Program-made: the position numbers and the translations under genes
Notes under the pieces: model-generated
Told to the model about the DNA's origin: nothing
What the model saw: only the letters and a program-made list of their open reading frames with translations
The model's database searches: none
In this document: positions 1-6,408 of the stretch, piece after piece
Numbering within the stretch: position 1 is the stretch's first letter
How the letters are laid out: every line of letters starts with the position of its first letter
Assembly (NCBI GenBank): GCA_964445305.1
Contig: CAYUKK010000223.1
Location: 1-13,629 of the forward strand
Direction of reading: 5' to 3'
Source: CAYUKK01 sp964445305
GTDB taxonomy: Bacteria; Acidobacteriota; Aminicenantia; Aminicenantales; UBA8522
Length of the DNA stretch: 13,629 nt

Positions 1-2079
1 TCCATAAAGACCGTGCTTCCCTTTAAAGCGCAACTTATCAACGACGATCGGCTTTTCTCCGGACAAGATTTTTGTCAAATTTTCCGTCGTCCGCACCATG
101 TCCTCTGGAAGGAGGACGCCAAGCTCGAAGATGTTCTTGCCGAGCAACTCCTTCCGGTCAAATCCAACATACTCACAGGCGGCCCTGTTGATTTCCATCA
201 GCTTGAGGTCAGTTGTGAAAGTAAAAATGGCTTCGCCGGCAAACTCATGGAGAATCCGGTATTTTTCCTCGCTGGCTCGGAGCGCCTCTTCGGCGCGCTT
301 CCGCTCGGTGATGTCCTCGATAGCCAGGAGAATCATTTCGGTCTTATTCGCTTCGCGGTAGATTCGCCGGGCGTTGAGGAGCATGGTTCGTCTGCCGAGA
401 TGAGGGAAATCATGGACGACTTCAAAATCGGAGAAACTTGTGTTCAGGGGTAAGATTTTTTCGAGGAGCTCGCGCAGCTCGGGGATGTCCCACTGTCGAT
501 TACCCAGGTCGTAAAGCAGCTTGCCTAAGGTTTCCTCCGGCCTCGCCTCAAATGTGGCGTAAAAAGACCGGTTGGCCGTAACGACTCGCATTTCCGCATC
601 GAGGACGACGAGGGGTTCTCGGATGGTGGCGATAATGCTTTCAGCAAATTCCTTGGCCTCTTGGAGGGCCAGCTGGGCCGCGCGTTCCTTGGTCTGGTCT
701 CGGAAGACGAGGACGACACCGAGGATGGCTCCCTTCTCATCACGGATGGGGGCGCCCGCATCGGCGATGGGGATTTCCCGGCCATCCCTGGTGATGAGCA
801 AGGAGTGGTTGGCCAGACCCACGACAATGCCCTCGCGGAGAACTCGCTCCACGGGGTTTTCTACTTCGGCACGGGTTTCTTCATTGATGATGTGGAATAC
901 CTCGGCCAGGGCTTTCCCGCGGGCTTCCCCCTCACTCCAGCCTGTAAGATGCTCGGCCACATAGTTCATCACTTTAACTTTCCCCTGCTGGTCCGTGGTG
1001 ATGACGGCGTCGCCGATACTGTAGAGGGTAGTGCGGAGCTCTTCCTGCGTTTCCCGCTGCTTTCTTTCCGCCTGGTAGAGGGAGGCGAAAAATCGACCCC
1101 TTTGCTGGCGGTAGCCTAAGAGACCAGCGCCGGCGGCGAGCAACATGAGCAGGACAATGATGAGTATTGTTTTCGCGCTCTTGTAATGGGCTTCAGCCAG
1201 AATCTCCGAGCTGTCCATCTTGGCGGCCATGAACCAGGAAGAATCGGGTACGGGCCGTAACTCAGCAAGAACCCTGACCCCGCGGTAATCCTTGCCCTCG
1301 AAGCTGCCCTTTTTTCCGAGCACCGCCTGGACAGCGCAGGAAGAAGTCTGGTTCAAGGGGAGGCGAAAGGTAAGAGGTGCGTCGGGACGATGGCGCAAAT
1401 CGTTGAGGAAAAGGACTTCCTTCCCTTCCCTCTTGAGGAGGAGAGATTCCGCTGTCCGGCTGGGTGCGGGCCAGGACGCAAGGAGTGGAAAAAGAAAGGA
1501 CCGGGCATCGTTTCTCAAGATGAGGACGCCGAGAAGGCTGCCTCCATCATCGAGAACGGGAGCGAGGCTATCCAGGTAGATGCGGCCAGATGGGCTCCGG
1601 TAAAGGTCGGAAAAAACAGCCTTTCCTCGAGCCATAGCCTCTTCCATGGCCTGTTTGGTTGTGGCCTCCACAGGCACGACTTCTTCCTCGAGAGAAAGAA
1701 AGGCCTGGCCCTCCTTATCGATAAAGTAAATATTGGCGTATCCATAAACTTTCTTAGTTATACGGAGGCTTTCGAGGATATCGTGCCGAAGGCCTGAGTT
1801 TGCGGGTTTGGCCAGCCATTCCTTGAGCGCATTTATGAAAAGCGGGCTCTCCGAAAGGTTGATGGCGTCACTTAATCGCTCCTTCCGCCACTCGACGATC
1901 TCGTTAACTTTCATCTCCGCGATGGCCGCAAGATCGCCAAATTTCTCCTGGCGGGTTTTCTGAATCTCTGTTCTCAGGAACCAAAAGCCAGTTGCCAGGA
2001 CGATAAGAAAGCCCACGAGGAAGATGGCCAGCCAGACTCTCCCCTTAGGAGCTCGGATAATCTCCCCCCTTGTGGCCAT
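1..2079 (-). CDS. Membrane-bound multi-PAS sensor (probable histidine kinase), 3' end missing
   Basis: The reading frame is open from the ATG at 2079 to the left edge (693 codons), so the output domain lies outside the window. The start follows an AAGGAG ribosome binding site about 7 bases upstream. Order of parts: a short cytoplasmic N-terminus; membrane helix at residues 16-36; an extracytoplasmic region of about 265 residues (37-301) that reads like a Cache-type ligand-binding sensor (segment GRIYLDSLAPVLDD, then LLGVLILRND); a second membrane helix at about 302-322; then PAS 1 (about 346-465, with GDAVITTD and the C-cap VFRDQTKER), PAS 2 (about 478-590, with EPLVVLDAEMRVV, C-cap IEDITERKRAEEA) and PAS 3 (from about 603, GEAIFTFTTDLKLMEINRAA), cut by the edge. 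I see no HAMP domain between the second helix and PAS 1. Family knowledge makes a histidine kinase most likely; a diguanylate cyclase cannot be excluded because the C-terminus is absent. It has its own promoter and is not part of the upstream operon. Confidence 0.88.
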   Translation of the reverse strand, partial: MATRGEIIRAPKGRVWLAIFLVGFLIVLATGFWFLRTEIQKTRQEKFGDLAAIAEMKVNEIVEWRKERLSDAINLSESPLFINALKEWLAKPANSGLRHDILESLRITKKVYGYANIYFIDKEGQAFLSLEEEVVPVEATTKQAMEEAMARGKAVFSDLYRSPSGRIYLDSLAPVLDDGGSLLGVLILRNDARSFLFPLLASWPAPSRTAESLLLKREGKEVLFLNDLRHRPDAPLTFRLPLNQTSSCAVQAVLGKKGSFEGKDYRGVRVLAELRPVPDSSWFMAAKMDSSEILAEAHYKSAKTILIIVLLMLLAAGAGLLGYRQQRGRFFASLYQAERKQRETQEELRTTLYSIGDAVITTDQQGKVKVMNYVAEHLTGWSEGEARGKALAEVFHIINEETRAEVENPVERVLREGIVVGLANHSLLITRDGREIPIADAGAPIRDEKGAILGVVLVFRDQTKERAAQLALQEAKEFAESIIATIREPLVVLDAEMRVVTANRSFYATFEARPEETLGKLLYDLGNRQWDIPELRELLEKILPLNTSFSDFEVVHDFPHLGRRTMLLNARRIYREANKTEMILLAIEDITERKRAEEALRASEEKYRILHEFAGEAIFTFTTDLKLMEINRAACEYVGFDRKELLGKNIFELGVLLPEDMVRTTENLTKILSGEKPIVVDKLRFKGKHGLYG

Positions 2080-2176
2080 TTTCTTTCTCCTTCACGGATT
2101 TATTTTCAGTTGTCGGACCTTAAATGAGCGGTCTCTCTCTTCGCCTCATGAAGCTTAAGCCTTTATGCCTGGAAGC

Positions 2177-2205
2177 ATTATAATAAAAATGGTTCACGAT
2201 ATCAA
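2177..2205 (-). promoter_or_regulatory. Sigma70-type promoter for the Cache/PAS sensor gene
   Basis: Read on the minus strand, a -35 box TTGATA (2205-2200, 5 of 6 consensus bases) is followed by a 17-base spacer and a perfect -10 box TATAAT (2182-2177). Transcription would start near 2170, giving a leader of about 90 bases before the ATG at 2079. Spacing and box quality are close to ideal, which suggests the sensor gene is expressed from its own housekeeping promoter. I recognise no riboswitch in the leader. Confidence 0.7.
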
Positions 2206-2235
2206 AATCTTGGCAGATCCGCGGGATTGCCGATA

Positions 2236-2264
2236 GAACCACCCGACAGCTCCTGTCGTGGTTC
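2236..2264 (-). repeat. Hairpin-forming inverted repeat between the operon end and the sensor promoter
   Basis: GAACCAC (2236-2242) pairs with GTGGTTC (2258-2264) and GACAG (2245-2249) pairs with CTGTC (2253-2257), with a two-base bulge and a three-base loop: a 12-bp stem. It lies about 30 bases upstream of the -35 box of the sensor promoter. No T-run follows it on the minus strand, so it is not a standard intrinsic terminator; it could be a structural end of the upstream transcript or a protein-binding site. Confidence 0.5.
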
Positions 2265-2275
2265 ATCCCCAGCCA

Positions 2276-2416
2276 GGCTCGGGGTTTGGATGGCGAAGCA
2301 CGCTCGTTTCCCCAGCGAGGAAACTCGCTCCGACTCAGCCTTCGCTCTTCTCTCACTTCGCTCGAGAAACCATGCCCGCTCAGGCTTCGACGGGCTTCCT
2401 CACCAAACCCCTCGCC
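2276..2416. repeat. Nested, highly structured intergenic repeat-like element
   Basis: The ends form an inverted repeat: GGGGTTTGG (2281-2289) pairs with CCAAACCCC (2403-2411), extended outward by GGC/GCC (2276-2278, 2414-2416) and inward by an imperfect match (2290-2299 with 2394-2402). Three shorter hairpins sit inside: GTTTCC/GGAAAC (2306-2311, 2319-2324), TTCTC/GAGAA (2348-2352, 2364-2368) and GCCCG/CGGGC (2374-2378, 2391-2395). The inner sequence is full of short variants of CGCTC and TTCGCTC. The small reading frames across it look non-coding. It resembles dispersed palindromic intergenic elements (REP- or MITE-like) of environmental bacteria, or a structured RNA; a single copy cannot decide. 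The rest of the 2080-2501 gap holds the promoter and leader of the sensor gene; I see nothing else in it. Confidence 0.5.
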
Positions 2417-2501
2417 TGTTCCCCCAATTCTCCAATAAGAATTAAAGGGCCTGAAATTAAACACCAGGAAGGTGCATGTGGAAGCTCGGGGTTGCTGAAG
2501 T

Positions 2502-4109
2502 TCAGCGGCCCTCCCGTTGTCTGAGGTAGGCTTGCCAGATGTCGGAGCGGACGAAAAGGACGAGGAGGACGTTCGGACGCAATTCATAGTATTCCGATAT
2601 GTATAGTGTATGTATGGCCGGAGAGAGCTCAACTGCCTGCTCGGCCGAGGCGATGATGACGGGCGGCCGGTCAGAAAGTTCCACCTCAGCCGCCCTTTCC
2701 CAGTAGCCGACGCGTTCAAACTTCCGCAGCGACCAGGGCAAAGGCCAGGTTTCATAGGGACTGGCCACAACCTTGACGAGCATTCTTTTGCCCTCGGCGC
2801 AGGTCGAGGCGATCTCTTCGACGCGCGCGACGAGCTTCAAATAGTTAGGACTCGTCTGAGCATAAACATAGGGGTTTTGGGGGTCAGCCGGGAAGATAAA
2901 ATTGGCCTGGCAGGATTGCCAGCCGAGATGAAAAAATCCTGCTCCAAGGAGGAGAAGGGCGAGGAGGCGGGCCCCTCTTCTTGAGCATGCCTTGAGGATT
3001 CCCGCCGCCCCAGCTCCCGCCAGAAGGATGACCCCAAGGTGGAATGGGAGAACGTTCCAGGGGGTCTTGTAACGGATGAACGAGAGAATGGCTGCGGTAA
3101 GGAAAGTATAGAAAAAGAGAAATCTCAGGAGAGAGGGCTCAAAAGGGGCTTCTCTTCTGCTCCAGAAAGAAATGCCACCTCCAACGAGGGCCAGAAAAAG
3201 AAGAAAAGCCTCGCTCCACAGGTGTCCTCCTTTCGTTTTGAAGAAGGCGAGGAGTTTGAAATAGGAAAACCAGGGCTGGGCGTGGAAAGTCGTTGCGCCA
3301 GCCCGGACATAATAGACCTTGAAAGAGAGAACAGAATCGCATAGTCCCTGGGGATGCTTGAAAAAAGAAGAAAAGAGGAGGACGGAGACGAAAAGAGCCA
3401 CTCCTAAAGCCAAAACAACGTGAAACCAATGCCGGGAACCGATGGCCTTTTCTTTTTTCTTCCCGGAATCAAATAAACCCACGCTCACTGGATAGCCTGG
3501 CTCATCCATTCCCTTTCTTTTTGTCAGGAAGGTCAAAGAGAGCGCGGCTGCAGTCGAGACGAAAAGAACGACGGCTGTCTCTTTGGTGGCGTACATCATC
3601 CCGGCGAAAAAGCCCGTGCTCACAGCCCAGCCGGCCGAGGGGCGTCGGGCCCATCGCCACACGGACCCAAGAAAGCCGGCTAAAAAAAAGACAAGGAGGG
3701 ATTCCTGGATGTAAAAACGGCTGAAATAAGCCATGGCCGGCGAGAGGGCGAGCCCGAGGCCGCTCAGGAGAAGAGCTGTATGGCCAAGAGCTGGCAAAAA
3801 AAGGAGAAGAAGGAGCACAGTGCCGAGCCCGAAGAGGACCGGCACAGCGCGGATCGTCGACTCACTTTGCGAGGCAAGGGTCTTCCCTCCGAGCAGGCGA
3901 GCCACAGGCCAGCTCAGATAATAAAGGCTCGGCCCGTGATGGTCAGTCGGGTCGTAGCGGTACTGGCCTGCCTCAAGAAGCAAGCCAAACTTAACGGCCT
4001 GGTTAGCCTCATCATGATGCATGGGCCGGCGACCAAGCTCAGGCAGGCGAAAGGATGAAGCGACAATCAGAACAAGGACAAAAAGCCAGCCAAAGGCTTT
4101 TTTGGTCAT
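2502..4109 (-). CDS. Agl23-type (TIGR03663-like) GT-C membrane glycosyltransferase family protein
   Basis: A 535-residue polytopic membrane protein. The N-terminus is one membrane helix (about residues 7-20) followed by a loop with RRPMHHDEA (residues 27-35): the acidic DE pair after the first helix is the hallmark of GT-C/PMT/ArnT-type transferases, and this version, followed by YRYDPTDHHGP, matches my memory of TIGR03663, named after archaeal Agl23. Around ten more hydrophobic helices follow, with SRFYIQE in an early loop and RYKTPWN later; residues from about 401 on form a soluble C-terminal domain. Known members would use a lipid-linked sugar donor at the outer membrane face, but substrate and product are unknown here. 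I chose the ATG at 4109 because it overlaps the upstream stop (ATGA); a longer in-frame start at 4181 would add 24 basic, non-hydrophobic residues inside the upstream gene and is unlikely. No ribosome binding site is seen, consistent with translational coupling. Last gene of the operon. Confidence 0.82.
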   Translation of the reverse strand: MTKKAFGWLFVLVLIVASSFRLPELGRRPMHHDEANQAVKFGLLLEAGQYRYDPTDHHGPSLYYLSWPVARLLGGKTLASQSESTIRAVPVLFGLGTVLLLLLFLPALGHTALLLSGLGLALSPAMAYFSRFYIQESLLVFFLAGFLGSVWRWARRPSAGWAVSTGFFAGMMYATKETAVVLFVSTAAALSLTFLTKRKGMDEPGYPVSVGLFDSGKKKEKAIGSRHWFHVVLALGVALFVSVLLFSSFFKHPQGLCDSVLSFKVYYVRAGATTFHAQPWFSYFKLLAFFKTKGGHLWSEAFLLFLALVGGGISFWSRREAPFEPSLLRFLFFYTFLTAAILSFIRYKTPWNVLPFHLGVILLAGAGAAGILKACSRRGARLLALLLLGAGFFHLGWQSCQANFIFPADPQNPYVYAQTSPNYLKLVARVEEIASTCAEGKRMLVKVVASPYETWPLPWSLRKFERVGYWERAAEVELSDRPPVIIASAEQAVELSPAIHTLYISEYYELRPNVLLVLFVRSDIWQAYLRQREGR

Positions 4110-4789
4110 CGGGGTGGTGTGCCGTAGATTTCCACCTCGACGTAATGGTTCATGTCGTTGGCCGTGTTGCCGTTGGACCAAAGCCGGACATAGCGGGCTT
4201 TAACGCCCTTGGGGTCGACGAGCTTCCCCTCATAGGTTTCGATATACTCTTTGTCCCGGCCGAGGCCCAGTCCCGAGGAGTTATCGTGGTCGTTGTTGAA
4301 GACCGTCGTGACACCCGTGACAAAGTCCCTGTCATCCGAAACCTGGACGACCACGTCGCGGTAGACACGAGCCTGGCTGTGATAATGCCAGATGAGGATG
4401 GCATGAAGGGAATAGGATTCTTTAAGGTCAATCTGGACATACTGTTTTCCCGGGCCGAGCTCGACAAAATAGCCATCCTCGCCCGATTTCTCGCCGTCCG
4501 TGACGTAGGCAAGCTCGCCGATGACCGGCTGCATGTCGCTCGAAGTAACGGGCTTCCCCAGACTGAGGAGCTTCGTTCCCACGGGCACAAAGAACGGACC
4601 CCGCGGCTTGCCGGTGATCCTCTCCAGGTTAGGACTCTGGATATTTCGGGGCGTGCCGATGAACATCGGCTTGGGAAGCTGAAGCTTGAGTTCTTCTTTA
4701 CTCAAATCTTGCGCCAAAGAAGAAGGGATGACCACCGTGGCCAAAAAAAGACTGGCTAATCCTGTGAACTGAATCGTTCGCCTTTTCAT
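4106..4789 (-). CDS. Secreted discoidin (F5/8 type C)-like protein
   Basis: A 227-residue protein with a Sec signal peptide (basic MKRR, hydrophobic core, probable cleavage after Ala26 in SSLA-QD). The mature part reads as a galactose-binding-like/discoidin beta-sandwich: GKPVTSSDMQPVIGELAYVT (residues about 78-97), YVQIDLKESYSLHAILIWHY, VQVSDDRDF, GVKARYVRLWSNGN and a final YVEVEIYG. Such domains bind carbohydrates or other surface ligands. The pattern VQIDL...I..WHYH...V.VQVSDD..F resembles exported discoidin proteins I recall from Planctomycetes and Verrucomicrobia. No enzymatic motif is visible and there is no membrane anchor. The ATG follows AAAGGT about 8 bases upstream; the stop overlaps the next gene as ATGA, so the two are co-translated. 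A role as the binding part of a surface glycan or sugar-capture function is inference only. Confidence 0.78.
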   Translation of the reverse strand: MKRRTIQFTGLASLFLATVVIPSSLAQDLSKEELKLQLPKPMFIGTPRNIQSPNLERITGKPRGPFFVPVGTKLLSLGKPVTSSDMQPVIGELAYVTDGEKSGEDGYFVELGPGKQYVQIDLKESYSLHAILIWHYHSQARVYRDVVVQVSDDRDFVTGVTTVFNNDHDNSSGLGLGRDKEYIETYEGKLVDPKGVKARYVRLWSNGNTANDMNHYVEVEIYGTPPR

Positions 4790-4822
4790 TGAGTTTACCT
4801 TTCTTTCGACCCGGATATAAAA

Positions 4823-5731
4823 TTATACAAGAATTTCCTGGTTAAAAAAATGTCGATGCTCGTCCGGAGTGACAACCGAAGCCCACACCCGGGGATTGAC
4901 CCGGCAATAGCGCTCGATTTCTTCGAGCGTCATAGCCATGAAGGCTGTTGACAGCGCATCCGCCTCCGCGGCCCTGGGATGAGAAACCCAAACCGCCAGG
5001 AACTGGCTGGCTGGCTCCCCTCGCCTTGGGTCGATGATATGGCAACCCTTGACCTCGCTTCCCGACCCGCTCAGAGCGCGGTTGAGGAGGAGAAGGCGGG
5101 AAGCACTCTTATCAGGCAAATACCCGGCGCCAGCGCCGACTGGCCATCCCCTCTCCAGCGAGCTCAAGCCCGGCGCGTCGCCGCAAGCCAGAGCTGTGCT
5201 CGTCCCGGCATGGACGAGAAAGCGGTCGACCTCCCACGCGGCAAAAACTTCCGCTGCCTTGTCCAGGGCGAACCCTTTGCCGATTCCACCCAGATCAAGG
5301 TCGAGCTTTGTCGCGGGTGCGACAAGGCCGGGCCCATCTTCTCCGACCGCTACGCTAAACCCCTGAGACGACGAGAGAACAAGGCGGACAGCCTTTCCTC
5401 TTTTCTTCTCTGTGGCGAATTTTTGCCCTGAACGAAAATTGACATCAAAGGCGCCGCCCGTTTCAATTCGGATTTTTTCAGCTATGGTCAGGCATTCGTA
5501 AGTTTCGACGCCGACGCGCCGCGACTCACCAAGTTGGAGCCGGTTAATCTGGCTGACCTCGCTCGTGGCGTCAAACCGGCTGAACAGACGTTCCAGCCTG
5601 TCAACCTCGGCAAAAGCCGCCTGCGCTGCGCCACGAGCGTAGGAAGCCTCACAGCCAGCGATCATCGCCTCGAACATCGTCCCCATGGCTTGATGGGAGA
5701 AACAATGGACAGACATTTCTTCTCTTAGCAT
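4823..5731 (-). CDS. apbE: ApbE family FAD:protein FMN transferase
   Basis: A 302-residue protein of normal family length once a lipoprotein signal is discounted. ApbE enzymes use FAD to attach FMN covalently to a Ser/Thr of exported redox proteins, with Mg2+. Visible signatures: AMGT (15-18), RFDATSEVSQIN (52-63), TGGAFDVN (91-98), the core LDLDLGGIGKGFALDKA (143-159), HAGTSTALACG (174-184), HIIDPRRGEP (231-240) and ADALSTAFMAM (257-267; Asp258 and Thr262 at the metal-binding positions). The usual PRTG is PRRG here. No signal peptide or lipobox is visible, unlike many ApbE proteins, so it may act in the cytoplasm or have an unusual start. The start at 5731 overlaps the preceding stop as TGATG, with AGGAAG just upstream; an alternative ATG at 5716 (MSVHCF) is also possible. 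Its place directly after a membrane cytochrome and a multiheme cytochrome suggests it matures a partner of that chain. Confidence 0.92.
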   Translation of the reverse strand: MLREEMSVHCFSHQAMGTMFEAMIAGCEASYARGAAQAAFAEVDRLERLFSRFDATSEVSQINRLQLGESRRVGVETYECLTIAEKIRIETGGAFDVNFRSGQKFATEKKRGKAVRLVLSSSQGFSVAVGEDGPGLVAPATKLDLDLGGIGKGFALDKAAEVFAAWEVDRFLVHAGTSTALACGDAPGLSSLERGWPVGAGAGYLPDKSASRLLLLNRALSGSGSEVKGCHIIDPRRGEPASQFLAVWVSHPRAAEADALSTAFMAMTLEEIERYCRVNPRVWASVVTPDEHRHFFNQEILV

Positions 5732-6408
5732 CAGCTTCCTGGGCGGGGAAGGGCCTGGTCGAGAAAAAGGATGGCCGTGAGCAAGGCGATGAGGCCGCTA
5801 TACCTGTGGATGGCGATGAGGTCGAGCTGAGCTTCGAAGGCAAAATAAGGCAGCATGGACAGAAGCGCCGTCAGGGCCAGGGAGAATCCGGAGATGACGA
5901 GCAGCCAGAAAAGAATGGGCCGCGGGAGAGAAGCCGGAAAGCTTCTCCAAAAAGAGCGCCGCCTTTCTAATTGTTTTTGTTCGGGCAAGAGGGGAAGATA
6001 ATCTTTAGCCCGGAGAATAACCAGGAGGGTGAGGCAGAGGATGAACACTCCGCCGCCAAGGACGTGGAGAAGGAGAGGAATGCCGTAAAGGCCGCGCGGG
6101 CAGAAGATGGCCAAGCCGAGGCCGCTCGCGGCGAGATAAAAAAAGCTAAGCCAGGCGCCCGAAAGAGCCAGCTTCTGCCAGGATTCAGGATAGCTCCCCA
6201 GCCAAACGTGGAAGAAGGAACGAGTCTTTCCCCATCCTCCCTTTTTAAAGAGACTGGCCGTGGTGCGGGCTGCCCAGAAAAGATAGGCCCGAAAAGTGGA
6301 CAGGAAAGGCTGCTTCCCCAGTAGGACCGAGGCCTGGAAGCGACGGTAGCCAAGGAGGGCGATTAAGGCCATGACAGTGGCCAGCGAAACAACGCGGAAG
6401 GCCGTCAT
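5731..6408 (-). CDS. Five-helix cytochrome b-like integral membrane protein
   Basis: A 225-residue membrane protein with five predicted helices: about residues 3-21, 80-103, 109-132, 163-186 and 196-219. The loop between helices 1 and 2 is large and basic. Histidines are few: His67 at the edge of the loop, His115 in helix 3 (LLLHVLGG) and His201 in helix 5 (AIHRYSG). The HVLGG and HRYSG settings resemble heme-ligating positions of b561/NapC-unlike, di-heme cytochrome b families, so binding of one heme by His115 and His201 is plausible. I cannot assign an exact family from sequence alone. It overlaps the multiheme cytochrome gene upstream (ATGA) and apbE downstream (TGATG), with a GGGAGG site 7 bases before its ATG. 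That coupling argues for a complex in which this protein passes electrons between the quinone pool and the c-type hemes. Alternative: a membrane anchor without heme. Confidence 0.65.
   Translation of the reverse strand: MTAFRVVSLATVMALIALLGYRRFQASVLLGKQPFLSTFRAYLFWAARTTASLFKKGGWGKTRSFFHVWLGSYPESWQKLALSGAWLSFFYLAASGLGLAIFCPRGLYGIPLLLHVLGGGVFILCLTLLVILRAKDYLPLLPEQKQLERRRSFWRSFPASLPRPILFWLLVISGFSLALTALLSMLPYFAFEAQLDLIAIHRYSGLIALLTAILFLDQALPRPGS

Noticed and set aside
2120..2770. Minus-strand 216-codon frame across the end of the Agl23-like gene and the intergenic element
   Set aside because: Overlaps a convincing gene in another frame and continues through palindromic sequence and the promoter; the translation has no recognisable domain.
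4822..4827. Perfect TATAAT on the minus strand in the 33-base gap before the discoidin gene, as an internal promoter
   Set aside because: No -35-like box lies at 16-18 bases upstream (only a T-run), so chance in an AT-rich gap is as likely.
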